Source: Parvimonas sp035282405
Lineage (GTDB): Bacteria; Bacillota; Clostridia; Tissierellales; Peptoniphilaceae
Direction: 5' to 3'
Length of the DNA stretch: 53,061 nt
Assembly (NCBI RefSeq): GCF_035282405.1
Contig: NZ_JAYKBP010000006.1
Span: forward strand, 1 to 53,061
The notes under the pieces were generated by a model, which saw only the letters and a list, made by a program, of their open reading frames with translations, was not told the DNA's origin and did not search any database. Below are positions 1 through 7,873 of this stretch, one piece after another (within the stretch, counting starts at the first letter, position 1; every line of letters begins with the position of its first letter). Position numbers and translations under genes: made by a program.

Positions 1-170
1 GCCGATGTAAAGCATCGTGGAAGGGTGGGGTTCTTATTGCGAAGCAACAAGGTTCCCGGGTACCCAGCCGATGTAAATCATCGTGGAAGGGTGGGGTTCT
101 TATTGCGAAGCAACAAGGTTCCCGGGTACCCAGCCGATGTAAAGCATCGTGGAAGGGTGGGGTTCTTATT
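1..170. repeat. 66-bp tandem repeat, about 2.6 copies, cut by window start
   Basis: Copies begin at 1, 67 and 133 and are almost identical; the third stops at about 170, six bases before the stop codon of the ECF ATPase gene. Each unit holds small palindromes: TTGC-gaa-GCAA, GGGTACCC and CGATG-taaag-CATCG. The period is a multiple of three, so an open frame runs through it, but there is no ribosome binding site and I do not regard it as coding. A 24-base stretch of the unit (34-57) recurs inverted with one mismatch at 7586-7609, inside an interspersed element. The array may continue to the left of the window. Confidence 0.9.
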
Positions 171-175
171 AATAT

Positions 176-1546
176 CTACAAATATACAATATAATCAGCT
201 ATCGAATTTAAAAATTCTTGATCATGCGAAACAATAAATATTATTTTCTCATTGCTCTTGCATTCATTGATTAAGTGAGATATATTCATCATATTGTAAT
301 AATCCATTCCACTTGTTGGTTCATCAAAAAACAAGAGTTTGGAATTTTTATACAATACGGATGCTATTGCTACCCTTTGCTTTTGTCCACCTGACAAACT
401 CATTGGATGACAGTCTTTTAATTCATACAAGTCAAGTTTTTTTAGAATATCTTCAACATAACTAATCTCAACATTTTTTATACCAAGACTTACTTCACTC
501 ATGACAGAATCCGTAAAAAGCTGATGATTAACATCTTGCATTACAAGTGATGATATTTTAATCCTATCTGTTTTCGAAAGTCTTTTACCATCTAAATATA
601 TTTCATCTTTAGATTTTCGTTCGCAACCTATAAGACAACGTAGCAATGTGGATTTTCCGAGCCCATTTGTTCCTACTATGCCATAAATTTTACCCATTTC
701 AAATAAGATATTTTTGAAAAGCAACTTGTTATCTACCCCATTAAACTTAAATTCAATATTTTTCACATTGAAACTCCCGCTATTTTTAATTTCAGGTACT
801 GTAAGTTTTGTTTTAATTTTATCTCTTAAACCTAATTCATTAAGTTTTCTTGTAGAAAATTTCATAAAATCTATTTTAGTATATTCACTTTGTATTTCTC
901 CATCCTTAATTAAAAAAATCCTGTCTATAATATCCATAAGGTAAAAGATTCTATGTTCTGAAATTATAATAGTTTTTCCCATATCTTTAAGTTGAGCAAG
1001 CATTTCTTTTATAAGTTTAATATTTTCTTCATCAAGATTTGATGAAGGCTCATCTAAAACAATTATTTCAGTACCGGATATATAACTGGCAGCAATACAT
1101 AAAATCTGTTTTTCCCCACCTGATAATTTAAAAATATCTCTATTCAAAAGATGCTCTATAGGGAATAACTTCAGCATTTCAGTTAATCTTTTATCCATTT
1201 CGTCTCTTGAAAGTCCTATGTTTTCCAAATAAAAAAGCAATTCAAGAGTAGTATTCACATTAAAAAAATGAGTCTTCGGATTTTGAAAAACACTTGATAC
1301 AAGCATTGATATTTCGTAGAGCTTAAGGTTTTTTATATCTTTATTCCCTATCCTAATACTTCCATCTATAGAGGCTCCATCATATCTTACAGCCAATCCA
1401 TTGATGGAATTTATAATTGAAGACTTTCCACTTCCACTTTTTCCGGTAAGTAATACACATTCACCTTTTTCTATATTTAAAGAAATATTTTTTAACACTT
1501 CTTTATTATTTCCATAAGATAGAGATAAATTTTCGATTTCTACCAT
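176..1546 (-). CDS. ECF transporter double ATPase (two ABC domains in one chain)
   Basis: 456 aa. Energizing subunit of an energy-coupling-factor importer. Domain 1 has Walker A GKSGSGKS (about 35-42), signature LSGGEKQ and Walker B IIVLDEP. Domain 2 has Walker A GTNGLGKST, signature LSGGQKQRVAIA and Walker B LLFFDEP. Both nucleotide sites look intact, so one polypeptide replaces the usual EcfA/EcfA' pair. The start lies inside the end of the ECF-T gene (7-bp overlap) with an AGGAGGG ribosome binding site, so the two are translationally coupled. It is the last gene of a five-gene minus-strand cluster and stops just before the 66-bp tandem repeat. Substrate cannot be read from the ATPase; heme or siderophore is inferred from the cluster. 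Confidence 0.9.
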   Translation of the reverse strand: MVEIENLSLSYGNNKEVLKNISLNIEKGECVLLTGKSGSGKSSIINSINGLAVRYDGASIDGSIRIGNKDIKNLKLYEISMLVSSVFQNPKTHFFNVNTTLELLFYLENIGLSRDEMDKRLTEMLKLFPIEHLLNRDIFKLSGGEKQILCIAASYISGTEIIVLDEPSSNLDEENIKLIKEMLAQLKDMGKTIIISEHRIFYLMDIIDRIFLIKDGEIQSEYTKIDFMKFSTRKLNELGLRDKIKTKLTVPEIKNSGSFNVKNIEFKFNGVDNKLLFKNILFEMGKIYGIVGTNGLGKSTLLRCLIGCERKSKDEIYLDGKRLSKTDRIKISSLVMQDVNHQLFTDSVMSEVSLGIKNVEISYVEDILKKLDLYELKDCHPMSLSGGQKQRVAIASVLYKNSKLLFFDEPTSGMDYYNMMNISHLINECKSNEKIIFIVSHDQEFLNSIADYIVYL

Positions 1547-2229
1547 AAAATCCCTCCTATAACCATCATCAGTACCAAGAGCACATATCCAAAATCAACT
1601 ATTTTCATTTTGACTGATATATATCTTGTTTTTTTTACAGGATTTTCAATACATTTTGTCTCTGCGGCCTTTGCAATGTCATCAGAAATGTTAGATGATA
1701 TGACGAGTAAAGGTACCATTACATACTCAATATACAAAATAGGATTTTTTAACGTAATTCCTCTTACCTTCATAGCGAGCTTTATATTATGACTTTCTTC
1801 TCTAAATGACGGAAAAAATCTAAAAATTACAGCAATTGGTATGGAAATACTATGGGGTAATTTAATTTTATCCATTGAAGATATTATGCTTCCTACATCT
1901 GATGTTTTTACAAAAAAACTACCGGAACAAAAAGGAAGATAAAACATCCTACATACTGCAAATAACATAAAGAATATCATCAAAATCACATTCATATTTC
2001 TAATTACATCAAGGCTAGGTATTACTAAAGAAAAAACACCGAAAAATAATATATTTTTCAATGCTTCTTTTTTAAATCCATTCTTATAAAAAAGGAATGA
2101 AATGAGAAGTATAATAGTCCATTCAAAATAGATATTTACCTTATGAAATACGGCAAAACCAAGTAAAAAAGTTACCATAAGTTTACTAATCGGATTCGGA
2201 TTATAGGGATTATCCAAAAAAACAGGCAT
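1540..2229 (-). CDS. ECF transporter transmembrane (T) component
   Basis: 229 aa, highly hydrophobic. CbiQ/EcfT-like family: several membrane segments in the first 120 residues, then a cytoplasmic-type helix with the KVRGI segment (VRG, about 150-153). In the family, short charged motifs of this kind couple the T protein to the ATPases. Start and stop overlap the neighbours: its ATG shares one base with the S-component stop (TAATG) and its stop overlaps the ATPase start, indicating one coupled S-T-A unit. It serves as the membrane scaffold between the substrate-binding S protein and the double ATPase. The family call is good; the exact subfamily is not certain. Confidence 0.85.
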   Translation of the reverse strand: MPVFLDNPYNPNPISKLMVTFLLGFAVFHKVNIYFEWTIILLISFLFYKNGFKKEALKNILFFGVFSLVIPSLDVIRNMNVILMIFFMLFAVCRMFYLPFCSGSFFVKTSDVGSIISSMDKIKLPHSISIPIAVIFRFFPSFREESHNIKLAMKVRGITLKNPILYIEYVMVPLLVISSNISDDIAKAAETKCIENPVKKTRYISVKMKIVDFGYVLLVLMMVIGGILW

Positions 2230-2816
2230 TATATAATACCTGCTTTTTCAAAATGCTTTTTCAAAAATACTTTCCCGATATAAGCACCGATAATTCCACC
2301 GACAATTGCCCCGATATATACAAATATCATATTTTGGAAATTTAAAAGAGCAATAAGTTTCATTATATAATCATATCCCATTCCCCTTGTTTCAGCCACT
2401 TCAATAACCTTATCTTTAGCCAATAATATTTGCATAAGAAATCCACAAATCCAAGTGTTGAATATGGTAAATGAAAGCATATTGTATTTAAAAGATTTAT
2501 ATCCACCTATTTTTCTTACAAATTCAGCAATCCCCATACTTATTACTGAATGTATTAATATTATATATGTGTTTCCCATTGCAATAACGATAAAACTACA
2601 AATTAAACCTAGTATAAATAATCCCCACAGTTTTTGAACTTTTGCCATAAAAAGCATAATAACTATGCCTGTTATAATACCTGCCACAGCAGGATATGCC
2701 AGGTATAAAATCGGTACTATGCCAATCATTCCTGAAAGAAACATAAGTACAAAATATATTACCGTAAATACACCTATTGTAACTAAATCCTTGATTTTCA
2801 ATTTTTCCATTTCCAT
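2229..2816 (-). CDS. ECF transporter substrate-binding (S) component, MptD/Trep_Strep family
   Basis: 195 aa from the chosen start. Integral membrane protein with about five to six hydrophobic segments and the pattern of the MptD-type putative ECF S components (an IGIVPILYLAYPA-like stretch near the N-terminus). The ATG at 2816 is preceded by AGGAGG five bases upstream, so I prefer it to a start further upstream that would run into the preceding ABC gene. It binds the substrate in the membrane and delivers it through the T/A module. MptD-type S proteins of pathogens are often linked to paired ABC half-transporters and AraC regulators, as here. Substrate is unproven. Confidence 0.8.
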   Translation of the reverse strand: MEMEKLKIKDLVTIGVFTVIYFVLMFLSGMIGIVPILYLAYPAVAGIITGIVIMLFMAKVQKLWGLFILGLICSFIVIAMGNTYIILIHSVISMGIAEFVRKIGGYKSFKYNMLSFTIFNTWICGFLMQILLAKDKVIEVAETRGMGYDYIMKLIALLNFQNMIFVYIGAIVGGIIGAYIGKVFLKKHFEKAGII

Positions 2817-2835
2817 AATGTCCTCCTGTAAGTTT

Positions 2836-4560
2836 TTACTGAATATTTGCTTTTTCAAGCATTGCCTTATAAAATTCTGAGCTTTTACAAAGTTCGCTAT
2901 CTGTACCTACCGCTTCTATTTTCCCGGCATTTAACAAAACAATTTTATCTGCATTTCTTATTGTTCTAAGTCTATGAGCAATTACTATAACTGTTTTTTC
3001 TTTTATAAGTTCAGAAAGAGCTTCCTGAATAAGACTTTCATTTTCGACATCGAGAGATGCTGTAGCTTCATCAAGCAGTATAATCGGTGCATCTTTCAAA
3101 ATAGCCCTTGCTATTGATATTCTTTGTCTTTCTCCACCGGAAAGTCTTTGTCCGTTTTCCCCTATTATAGTATCTATTCCTTCCGGCATTTTATTTATAA
3201 AATCATCACATCTTGCTATTTTAGCTGCCCTTGTTATTTCCTCATCTGTAGCATCCTTTTTTCCGATTTTAATATTATCTTTTATGCTTGTATTAAAGAG
3301 GATAACATCTTGAAATACTATGGAAAAATTTTTAAGTAAAGTTTCGGGATCAACCTCACTTATGTCTTTTCTACCTATCAAAATTTTTCCTCTATCTATA
3401 TCCCAAAATCTTGCAGCAAGTTTTGCAACTGTTGTTTTTCCGCTTCCGCTTGAACCGATTAGGGCTGTGATTTCACCTTGCTTTGCGATAAAACTAACCC
3501 CATTTATTACAGAATAATTATCATATCCAAAATAAACATCTTTAAATTCAATGTCATAATTTGTAATTTCCATATTCTTTTTGCCCTCTTGAATAGGCAT
3601 AGTTTTTATTTCCTTTATTCTTCCAACCACAGCATCAAGCATAACTATCATGGACATAAAAGTAATTATTCCCTCTATTGGTAGATAAATACTTGTTGTC
3701 AGCATTAAAAATGCAATATAAACCAGTATATTTATCTCCCCTGCAATAAGCATATTTACACCAACAACAGCAACACTTATAATACCAAGCTTTAATATTG
3801 CAGTCGCTATTCCTGTAAGTGTTCCTGCAACAATTTCACCTTTAGTTTTTTGTTTTGTAGACATATTTAATTTCTTAAAAAAATCTTTTAGCATTTGTTC
3901 TTCTAAATTATAAGATTTTATTTGCTCTATCTGCTCAATCTTTTCCTGCAAATCATCAAAAACCTTGCGATTATCATCTATCCAGTTTTGCACTACTTTT
4001 TTCTGACTTTTTCTTGATAAAAATATTATTAGAAGTGAAATCGGAATCACCCACAATGCTGCAAAAGCCAATTTTGGATTATAGATAATAAGCATTAAAG
4101 CAATAACACCTGTGGAAATAGCAGTTGAATATATATGAGGAACGGCATGTGAAAATATAGTTTCATATAAATTCATATCATTCATCATTGTTTCTGCAAG
4201 ATCTGCTAAATCTCTTTTTCCAAAATAAGAAAGAGGCAGTTTTTTTAATCTTTCTGCTAAATCAATCCTTGAATTTGCACTCTCATTATACACATTGGTA
4301 TAGAGTCTTACATAATCCCACCTTGCAACTAAAAACATTAATATCATCATTACTATAATTAATATAAGATAATGAAATAGCGTAAAATTATAACTTCCAA
4401 TGCCCTTCAAAACGCCTATATACTGAAACAAAAACATAAAGGCAATCATCGGTGCAAATAATTTTGTTAAATTAACAAAGGTATGTGAGATGATTGCTTT
4501 TTTTAAATTAATCGCTCCTTTTTCAGACATAGCATATCGTTTTATAAAATAAGAAACCAT
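2836..4560 (-). CDS. ABC half-transporter (fused permease-ATPase), second of a pair
   Basis: 574 aa. Six-helix ABC membrane domain (about 20-310) followed by an ATPase domain with Walker A GSSGSGKTT, signature LSGGERQRISIARA, Walker B IILLDEATASLD and H-loop IVIAHRL. Architecture is exporter-like, but paired half-transporters of this type next to iron uptake genes (YbtP/YbtQ, Irp6/7, GAS SiaD/SiaE position) can work in siderophore or heme import. Lies 3 bp downstream of the other half-transporter and 19 bp before the ECF S gene, so the five genes read as one operon. A heterodimer with the preceding gene product is likely. Direction of transport cannot be decided from sequence. Confidence 0.88.
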   Translation of the reverse strand: MVSYFIKRYAMSEKGAINLKKAIISHTFVNLTKLFAPMIAFMFLFQYIGVLKGIGSYNFTLFHYLILIIVMMILMFLVARWDYVRLYTNVYNESANSRIDLAERLKKLPLSYFGKRDLADLAETMMNDMNLYETIFSHAVPHIYSTAISTGVIALMLIIYNPKLAFAALWVIPISLLIIFLSRKSQKKVVQNWIDDNRKVFDDLQEKIEQIEQIKSYNLEEQMLKDFFKKLNMSTKQKTKGEIVAGTLTGIATAILKLGIISVAVVGVNMLIAGEINILVYIAFLMLTTSIYLPIEGIITFMSMIVMLDAVVGRIKEIKTMPIQEGKKNMEITNYDIEFKDVYFGYDNYSVINGVSFIAKQGEITALIGSSGSGKTTVAKLAARFWDIDRGKILIGRKDISEVDPETLLKNFSIVFQDVILFNTSIKDNIKIGKKDATDEEITRAAKIARCDDFINKMPEGIDTIIGENGQRLSGGERQRISIARAILKDAPIILLDEATASLDVENESLIQEALSELIKEKTVIVIAHRLRTIRNADKIVLLNAGKIEAVGTDSELCKSSEFYKAMLEKANIQ

Positions 4561-4563
4561 ATC

Positions 4564-6321
4564 TTAACCTCCTATCTTCCAATTTACAGATTTTTGATAT
4601 TCATCCCAAAGCTTTTTATAATGCCCATTCATATTTATTAAATCTGAGTGCTTACCTTCTTCTACAATTCTACCTTTATCTATAACAAGTATCTTGTCTG
4701 CATCTACTACAGTAGATAATCTGTGGGCAATCATTAGCGTTGTCTTGTTTTTTGATAACTTTTTAAAAGACTCCTGAATTAGATGTTCATTTTCAGGGTC
4801 TGCAAAAGCTGTAGCTTCATCTAAAATAATAATATCTGCATCTTTGAGAAAAGCTCTTGCTATAGAGAGTCTTTGAGCTTCACCACCTGAAAAATATGTG
4901 CCTCTCGTTCCGTAAACAGTATCAAGTCCATTTTTCAAACCTTTAATTATCTCTTTACAGCCTGAATTAATCAAAGCATTATCTATTTCTTCATCTGTTG
5001 CGTCGGGTTTTGCAATTAGAAGATTCTCCCTTAAACTCATCTTAAACAGTTTGGAATTTTGAAAAACAAAAGCTATTTTTTTCATTAAAGCCTCTTTTTC
5101 AAAATCTTTTATATTAATCCCGCCAATTAAAATTTCACCTGATTTAATATCATAAAATCTGGCAGCAAGCCTTGCTATAGTGGTTTTACCACTACCCGAC
5201 ATTCCAACTAAAGCAACTTGTTCTCCTCTTTCTACTTTAAAAGAAATATTATCCAAGACATTTTCTTCACCATAAGAAAAACTTACATTTTTAAACTCAA
5301 TTCCCACTTCAGAGCTTGTCTTATCTCCATAAATAAAATCATCATATTCAAGTATATTTTCAATTTTATCCAGAGCAAGCTCCGCAAAATAACTAAATTG
5401 TTTAATTGTCGCCGTTCTCATAATAAAAACGGCAAATATCGGTCCTATCAGAAAATAAATAACAGAATTTGCAACCACATTAGCTAAGTTACCATTAAAT
5501 TTTATTAACAATAAAGCTACAGGCACTAAGAAAAATGCTGTCGATGTAGAAATAGTCCCAAACCATGACATTTTATTCGTGTAACTCATAGTAAGCTTGA
5601 GCACAAGATCTTTTATTTTGATAATTAACGAATATAACTTATCAAAACTTTCAATACTTTGTGCGAATGTTTTTACCACCGGAATTCCCCTGACATATTC
5701 TACGGTCTGAGAAGATAAATCGGAAAGATCTTCGTAATATTCTTCTTTCATTTTCTTTGTTTCGGATGTCATCATTGATGACATTAATATCATGCCAATA
5801 ATTATCGGCACCATACTTACAAGCCCCAATTTCCAATCAAACGTAAAGAAAAATACAAACAGAACTATCGGCGATATAACTGTCATTGCCATATCAGGAA
5901 GCTGATGTGCTAAGAAAGAATGTGTTTCAGAAGCTCCGGATATGATTACTTTTCTTATTCTTCCACTTTCTTTATCATCAAAATATCCAAGCGGTTTATT
6001 AATTAGTTTTTTTACCGAGCTCTTAATAATATTATCTTCTACTTCAAACGCAAAAACATGTGATAAAATGAGACCTATAAGGTATATAAATAAACCTAAT
6101 CCCGCAAATGTCGCCGCATAAATTGAATTTTCCCTCACATAGACAAAATCTACCGTTTCATTTAAAATTAAACTATTTATAATCCTATGAATAAAAACCA
6201 TAGGCATCAAGACCATAATACCTGAAATTGCAGACATAATCATAGCAATATAAAACAAAATACTTTTCTTACCGGCATAAGGCATTAGTCTTTTTAGTAT
6301 TGATTTTTTCTTATTCTTCAA
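4564..6321 (-). CDS. ABC half-transporter (fused permease-ATPase), first of a pair
   Basis: About 585 aa from the chosen TTG start. ABC membrane domain followed by an ATPase domain with Walker A GMSGSGKTT, signature FSGGEAQRLSIARA, Walker B IIILDEATAFAD and H-loop MIAHRLST. The degenerate signature (FSGGEA) and the Walker B tail (FAD rather than SLD) suggest one weak nucleotide site, common in heterodimeric half-transporters. The TTG at 6321 has AGGAGG nine bases upstream; another TTG at 6354 lacks a clear ribosome binding site. First gene of the uptake cluster, facing the AraC gene across a palindrome-rich 250-bp intergenic region. Confidence 0.87.
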   Translation of the reverse strand: MKNKKKSILKRLMPYAGKKSILFYIAMIMSAISGIMVLMPMVFIHRIINSLILNETVDFVYVRENSIYAATFAGLGLFIYLIGLILSHVFAFEVEDNIIKSSVKKLINKPLGYFDDKESGRIRKVIISGASETHSFLAHQLPDMAMTVISPIVLFVFFFTFDWKLGLVSMVPIIIGMILMSSMMTSETKKMKEEYYEDLSDLSSQTVEYVRGIPVVKTFAQSIESFDKLYSLIIKIKDLVLKLTMSYTNKMSWFGTISTSTAFFLVPVALLLIKFNGNLANVVANSVIYFLIGPIFAVFIMRTATIKQFSYFAELALDKIENILEYDDFIYGDKTSSEVGIEFKNVSFSYGEENVLDNISFKVERGEQVALVGMSGSGKTTIARLAARFYDIKSGEILIGGINIKDFEKEALMKKIAFVFQNSKLFKMSLRENLLIAKPDATDEEIDNALINSGCKEIIKGLKNGLDTVYGTRGTYFSGGEAQRLSIARAFLKDADIIILDEATAFADPENEHLIQESFKKLSKNKTTLMIAHRLSTVVDADKILVIDKGRIVEEGKHSDLINMNGHYKKLWDEYQKSVNWKIGG

Positions 6322-6445
6322 TGAATAACTCCTCCTTTTCTTTAAATTAAACAAGCTTCATAAATATCCTGTTTGGACTGACTATAAAAATTGGTATTTT
6401 AAAAATTTTTAACATTATATAACTCTTTGATTGTTTTTATCTTCT

Positions 6446-6491
6446 ATTTATTATATAATTTATATATCATATAATAAATTATATAATAAAT
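6446..6491. promoter_or_regulatory. 18-bp perfect inverted repeat in the divergent control region
   Basis: Arms 6446-6463 and 6474-6491 are exact reverse complements, made only of A and T, separated by 10 bases. The dyad lies between the uptake operon (minus) and the araC-type gene (plus). A TATAAT-like -10 for the minus-strand operon lies at 6414-6419 with a poor -35, which would fit activator dependence. Operator function is inferred. Confidence 0.5.
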
Positions 6492-6522
6492 GAGAAATTC
6501 AATCAATTAGGGATAGTTAACT

Positions 6523-6554
6523 ATGTCTATTTGGAATAATGTCTATTTGGGATA
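6523..6554 (+). promoter_or_regulatory. Two tandem 16-bp direct repeats, possible AraC-type binding sites
   Basis: ATGTCTATTTGG is repeated exactly at 6523 and 6539; the 16-bp units (6523-6538, 6539-6554) differ at one base. They end 21 bases before the regulator's start codon. AraC proteins typically bind direct repeats, so autoregulation is plausible but unproven. Confidence 0.45.
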
Positions 6555-6575
6555 AAAATTACAATGGAGGTATAT

Positions 6576-7538
6576 ATGAGCGACTTTTACAACTTTGTTA
6601 AAAACTTTTTTTCTACAAATGAATGTACTGATAATACAAAATACTCATCTGCAGGACATACATTCTGTTTCAATACATACGATGCGGAAGGCATATATTG
6701 GTTTTATGAAGGTAAAAATTTTACAATTGATATTCACGATGTTTTCATAAAAAAAGAAATTATCCACACAAGTTTTGCCGGTTTGGATAATTTCTATTCC
6801 CTTTACTCATCTTATTTAGTTACAGCAAATGGTGAAAGTTTTAATCCTTATCAAAATCTTTCTTCAAACTCACTCTATGTTATAAATACAAAAAATTCTA
6901 AAAACTATAGATTTATACTACATAAAAACTCTCCCTATCTAGGAATAGGTATAAATTTCAACCAATCTATGATAGAAGAGTGTCTATCCTCATACAAAAA
7001 TAAAGTTTGTAACTATGAAAATTTATTTTTCAACACTAACACAATTATAAACAAACCTTTGGAAAGAATTGCAAAAGATATACTAAATTGTAAGATGATA
7101 TCTCCTGCTGCTGAAATCTTTTTTGAATCAAAGGCAAAGGAGTGGCTTAGTATAACAATAGACGCATTTCTAAATAAGTATAACAATCCAATATCCATTG
7201 CCGATAATGAAGCTTTAAAAATTGTTGCTAATTATATAGACGATCATTATGCAACTTCAATTTCACAAAAAACTTTAGAAAAAATATCCACTATGAGCGG
7301 TACAAAACTTAAAAAATTATTTAAACAAAAATATCAATGTACAATTACCGAATACACTCAAAGGCGCCGAATGAACATGGCAGAAGTTCTTCTATTGAAC
7401 TCCTCCCTTAAAATTCAGGATATTGCTGAAGCAGTAGGGTATTCTTCTCATAGTAAATTCAGTACTTGTTTCAAAAAATATAAAGGGATGTATCCAAAGG
7501 ATATAAAAAAATATAATTCTAAAAAAACTTCCCTTTGA
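6576..7538 (+). CDS. AraC-family transcriptional regulator (YbtA/PchR-like context)
   Basis: 320 aa. The last 100 or so residues form the double helix-turn-helix of AraC proteins (QKTLEKISTMSGTKLKKLF, then IQDIAEAVGYSSHSKFSTCFKKYKGMYPKDIKK). The N-terminal 200 residues are a poorly conserved sensory part. Start chosen at the ATG after TGGAGG; an in-frame ATG four codons upstream overlaps that ribosome binding site. Divergent from the five-gene uptake cluster, so it is probably its activator, as YbtA and PchR are for siderophore transport genes. The ligand is unknown. The region beyond the stop holds an interspersed repeat. Confidence 0.85.
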   Translation: MSDFYNFVKNFFSTNECTDNTKYSSAGHTFCFNTYDAEGIYWFYEGKNFTIDIHDVFIKKEIIHTSFAGLDNFYSLYSSYLVTANGESFNPYQNLSSNSLYVINTKNSKNYRFILHKNSPYLGIGINFNQSMIEECLSSYKNKVCNYENLFFNTNTIINKPLERIAKDILNCKMISPAAEIFFESKAKEWLSITIDAFLNKYNNPISIADNEALKIVANYIDDHYATSISQKTLEKISTMSGTKLKKLFKQKYQCTITEYTQRRRMNMAEVLLLNSSLKIQDIAEAVGYSSHSKFSTCFKKYKGMYPKDIKKYNSKKTSL

Positions 7539-7582
7539 TTGTGTATGTACCAAAAAAATTTTATAATTTCATTGGGTAGATA

Positions 7583-7690
7583 CTTGGGAACCTTGTTGCT
7601 TTGCAATAATTATATCTTTAGATACAATTGCTCTGGAAATCTCATACTTATTCTTGTTTACAAGAATAAGTAAATGTATCGTAGATACAT
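7583..7690. repeat. Mosaic palindromic interspersed element (copy 1)
   Basis: Runs, in the inverted sense, through hairpin modules: a fragment of the 66-bp unit (7586-7609), a GATACAATT-type module, an 'ATTGCTCTGGAAATCTCATAC' type joint, the hairpin ATTCTTGT-tt-ACAAGAAT, and the end module AATGTATC-gta-GATACAT. The same modules recur at about 11064, 28300, 37176, 38294, 39434 and 42814. No open reading frame or transposase is present. Confidence 0.75.
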
Positions 7691-7710
7691 AACAACAACT
7701 TCCCCACAAA

Positions 7711-7736
7711 AAAATCAACGGAAACCCGTTGATTTT
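7711..7736 (-). terminator. Rho-independent terminator hairpin
   Basis: Stem AAAATCAACGG (7711-7721) pairs with CCGTTGATTTT (7726-7736), loop AAAC; on the minus strand it is followed by a run of T. Third example of a CAACG/CGTTG terminator in this region (also 9516 and 11200). Confidence 0.75.
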
Positions 7737-7812
7737 CAACTTTTCACTATTTTGGTCTTATATATTTTGTAGCTCTGCCTATTCCCTCTCTTTGGATTTC
7801 TCCTTAATAATC

Positions 7813-7853
7813 TTTTTATCCCTTAAAATACACCTTAATTTAAGGGATAAAAA
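7813..7853 (-). terminator. Hairpin terminator downstream of the DUF4026 gene
   Basis: 15-base arms 7813-7827 and 7839-7853 are exact reverse complements (TTTTTATCCCTTAAA), 11-base loop. It lies 20 bases past the stop of the minus-strand DUF4026 gene. The T-rich flanks on both sides allow bidirectional function. The rest of 7737-7873 shows nothing else. Confidence 0.75.
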
Positions 7854-7873
7854 TTATTTACTTTTAACATATC

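Noticed and set aside
25..237. Open frame through the 66-bp tandem repeat with a 22-residue repeated peptide
   Set aside because: It exists only because the repeat length is a multiple of three; no ribosome binding site, and it runs on over the end of the opposite ATPase gene.
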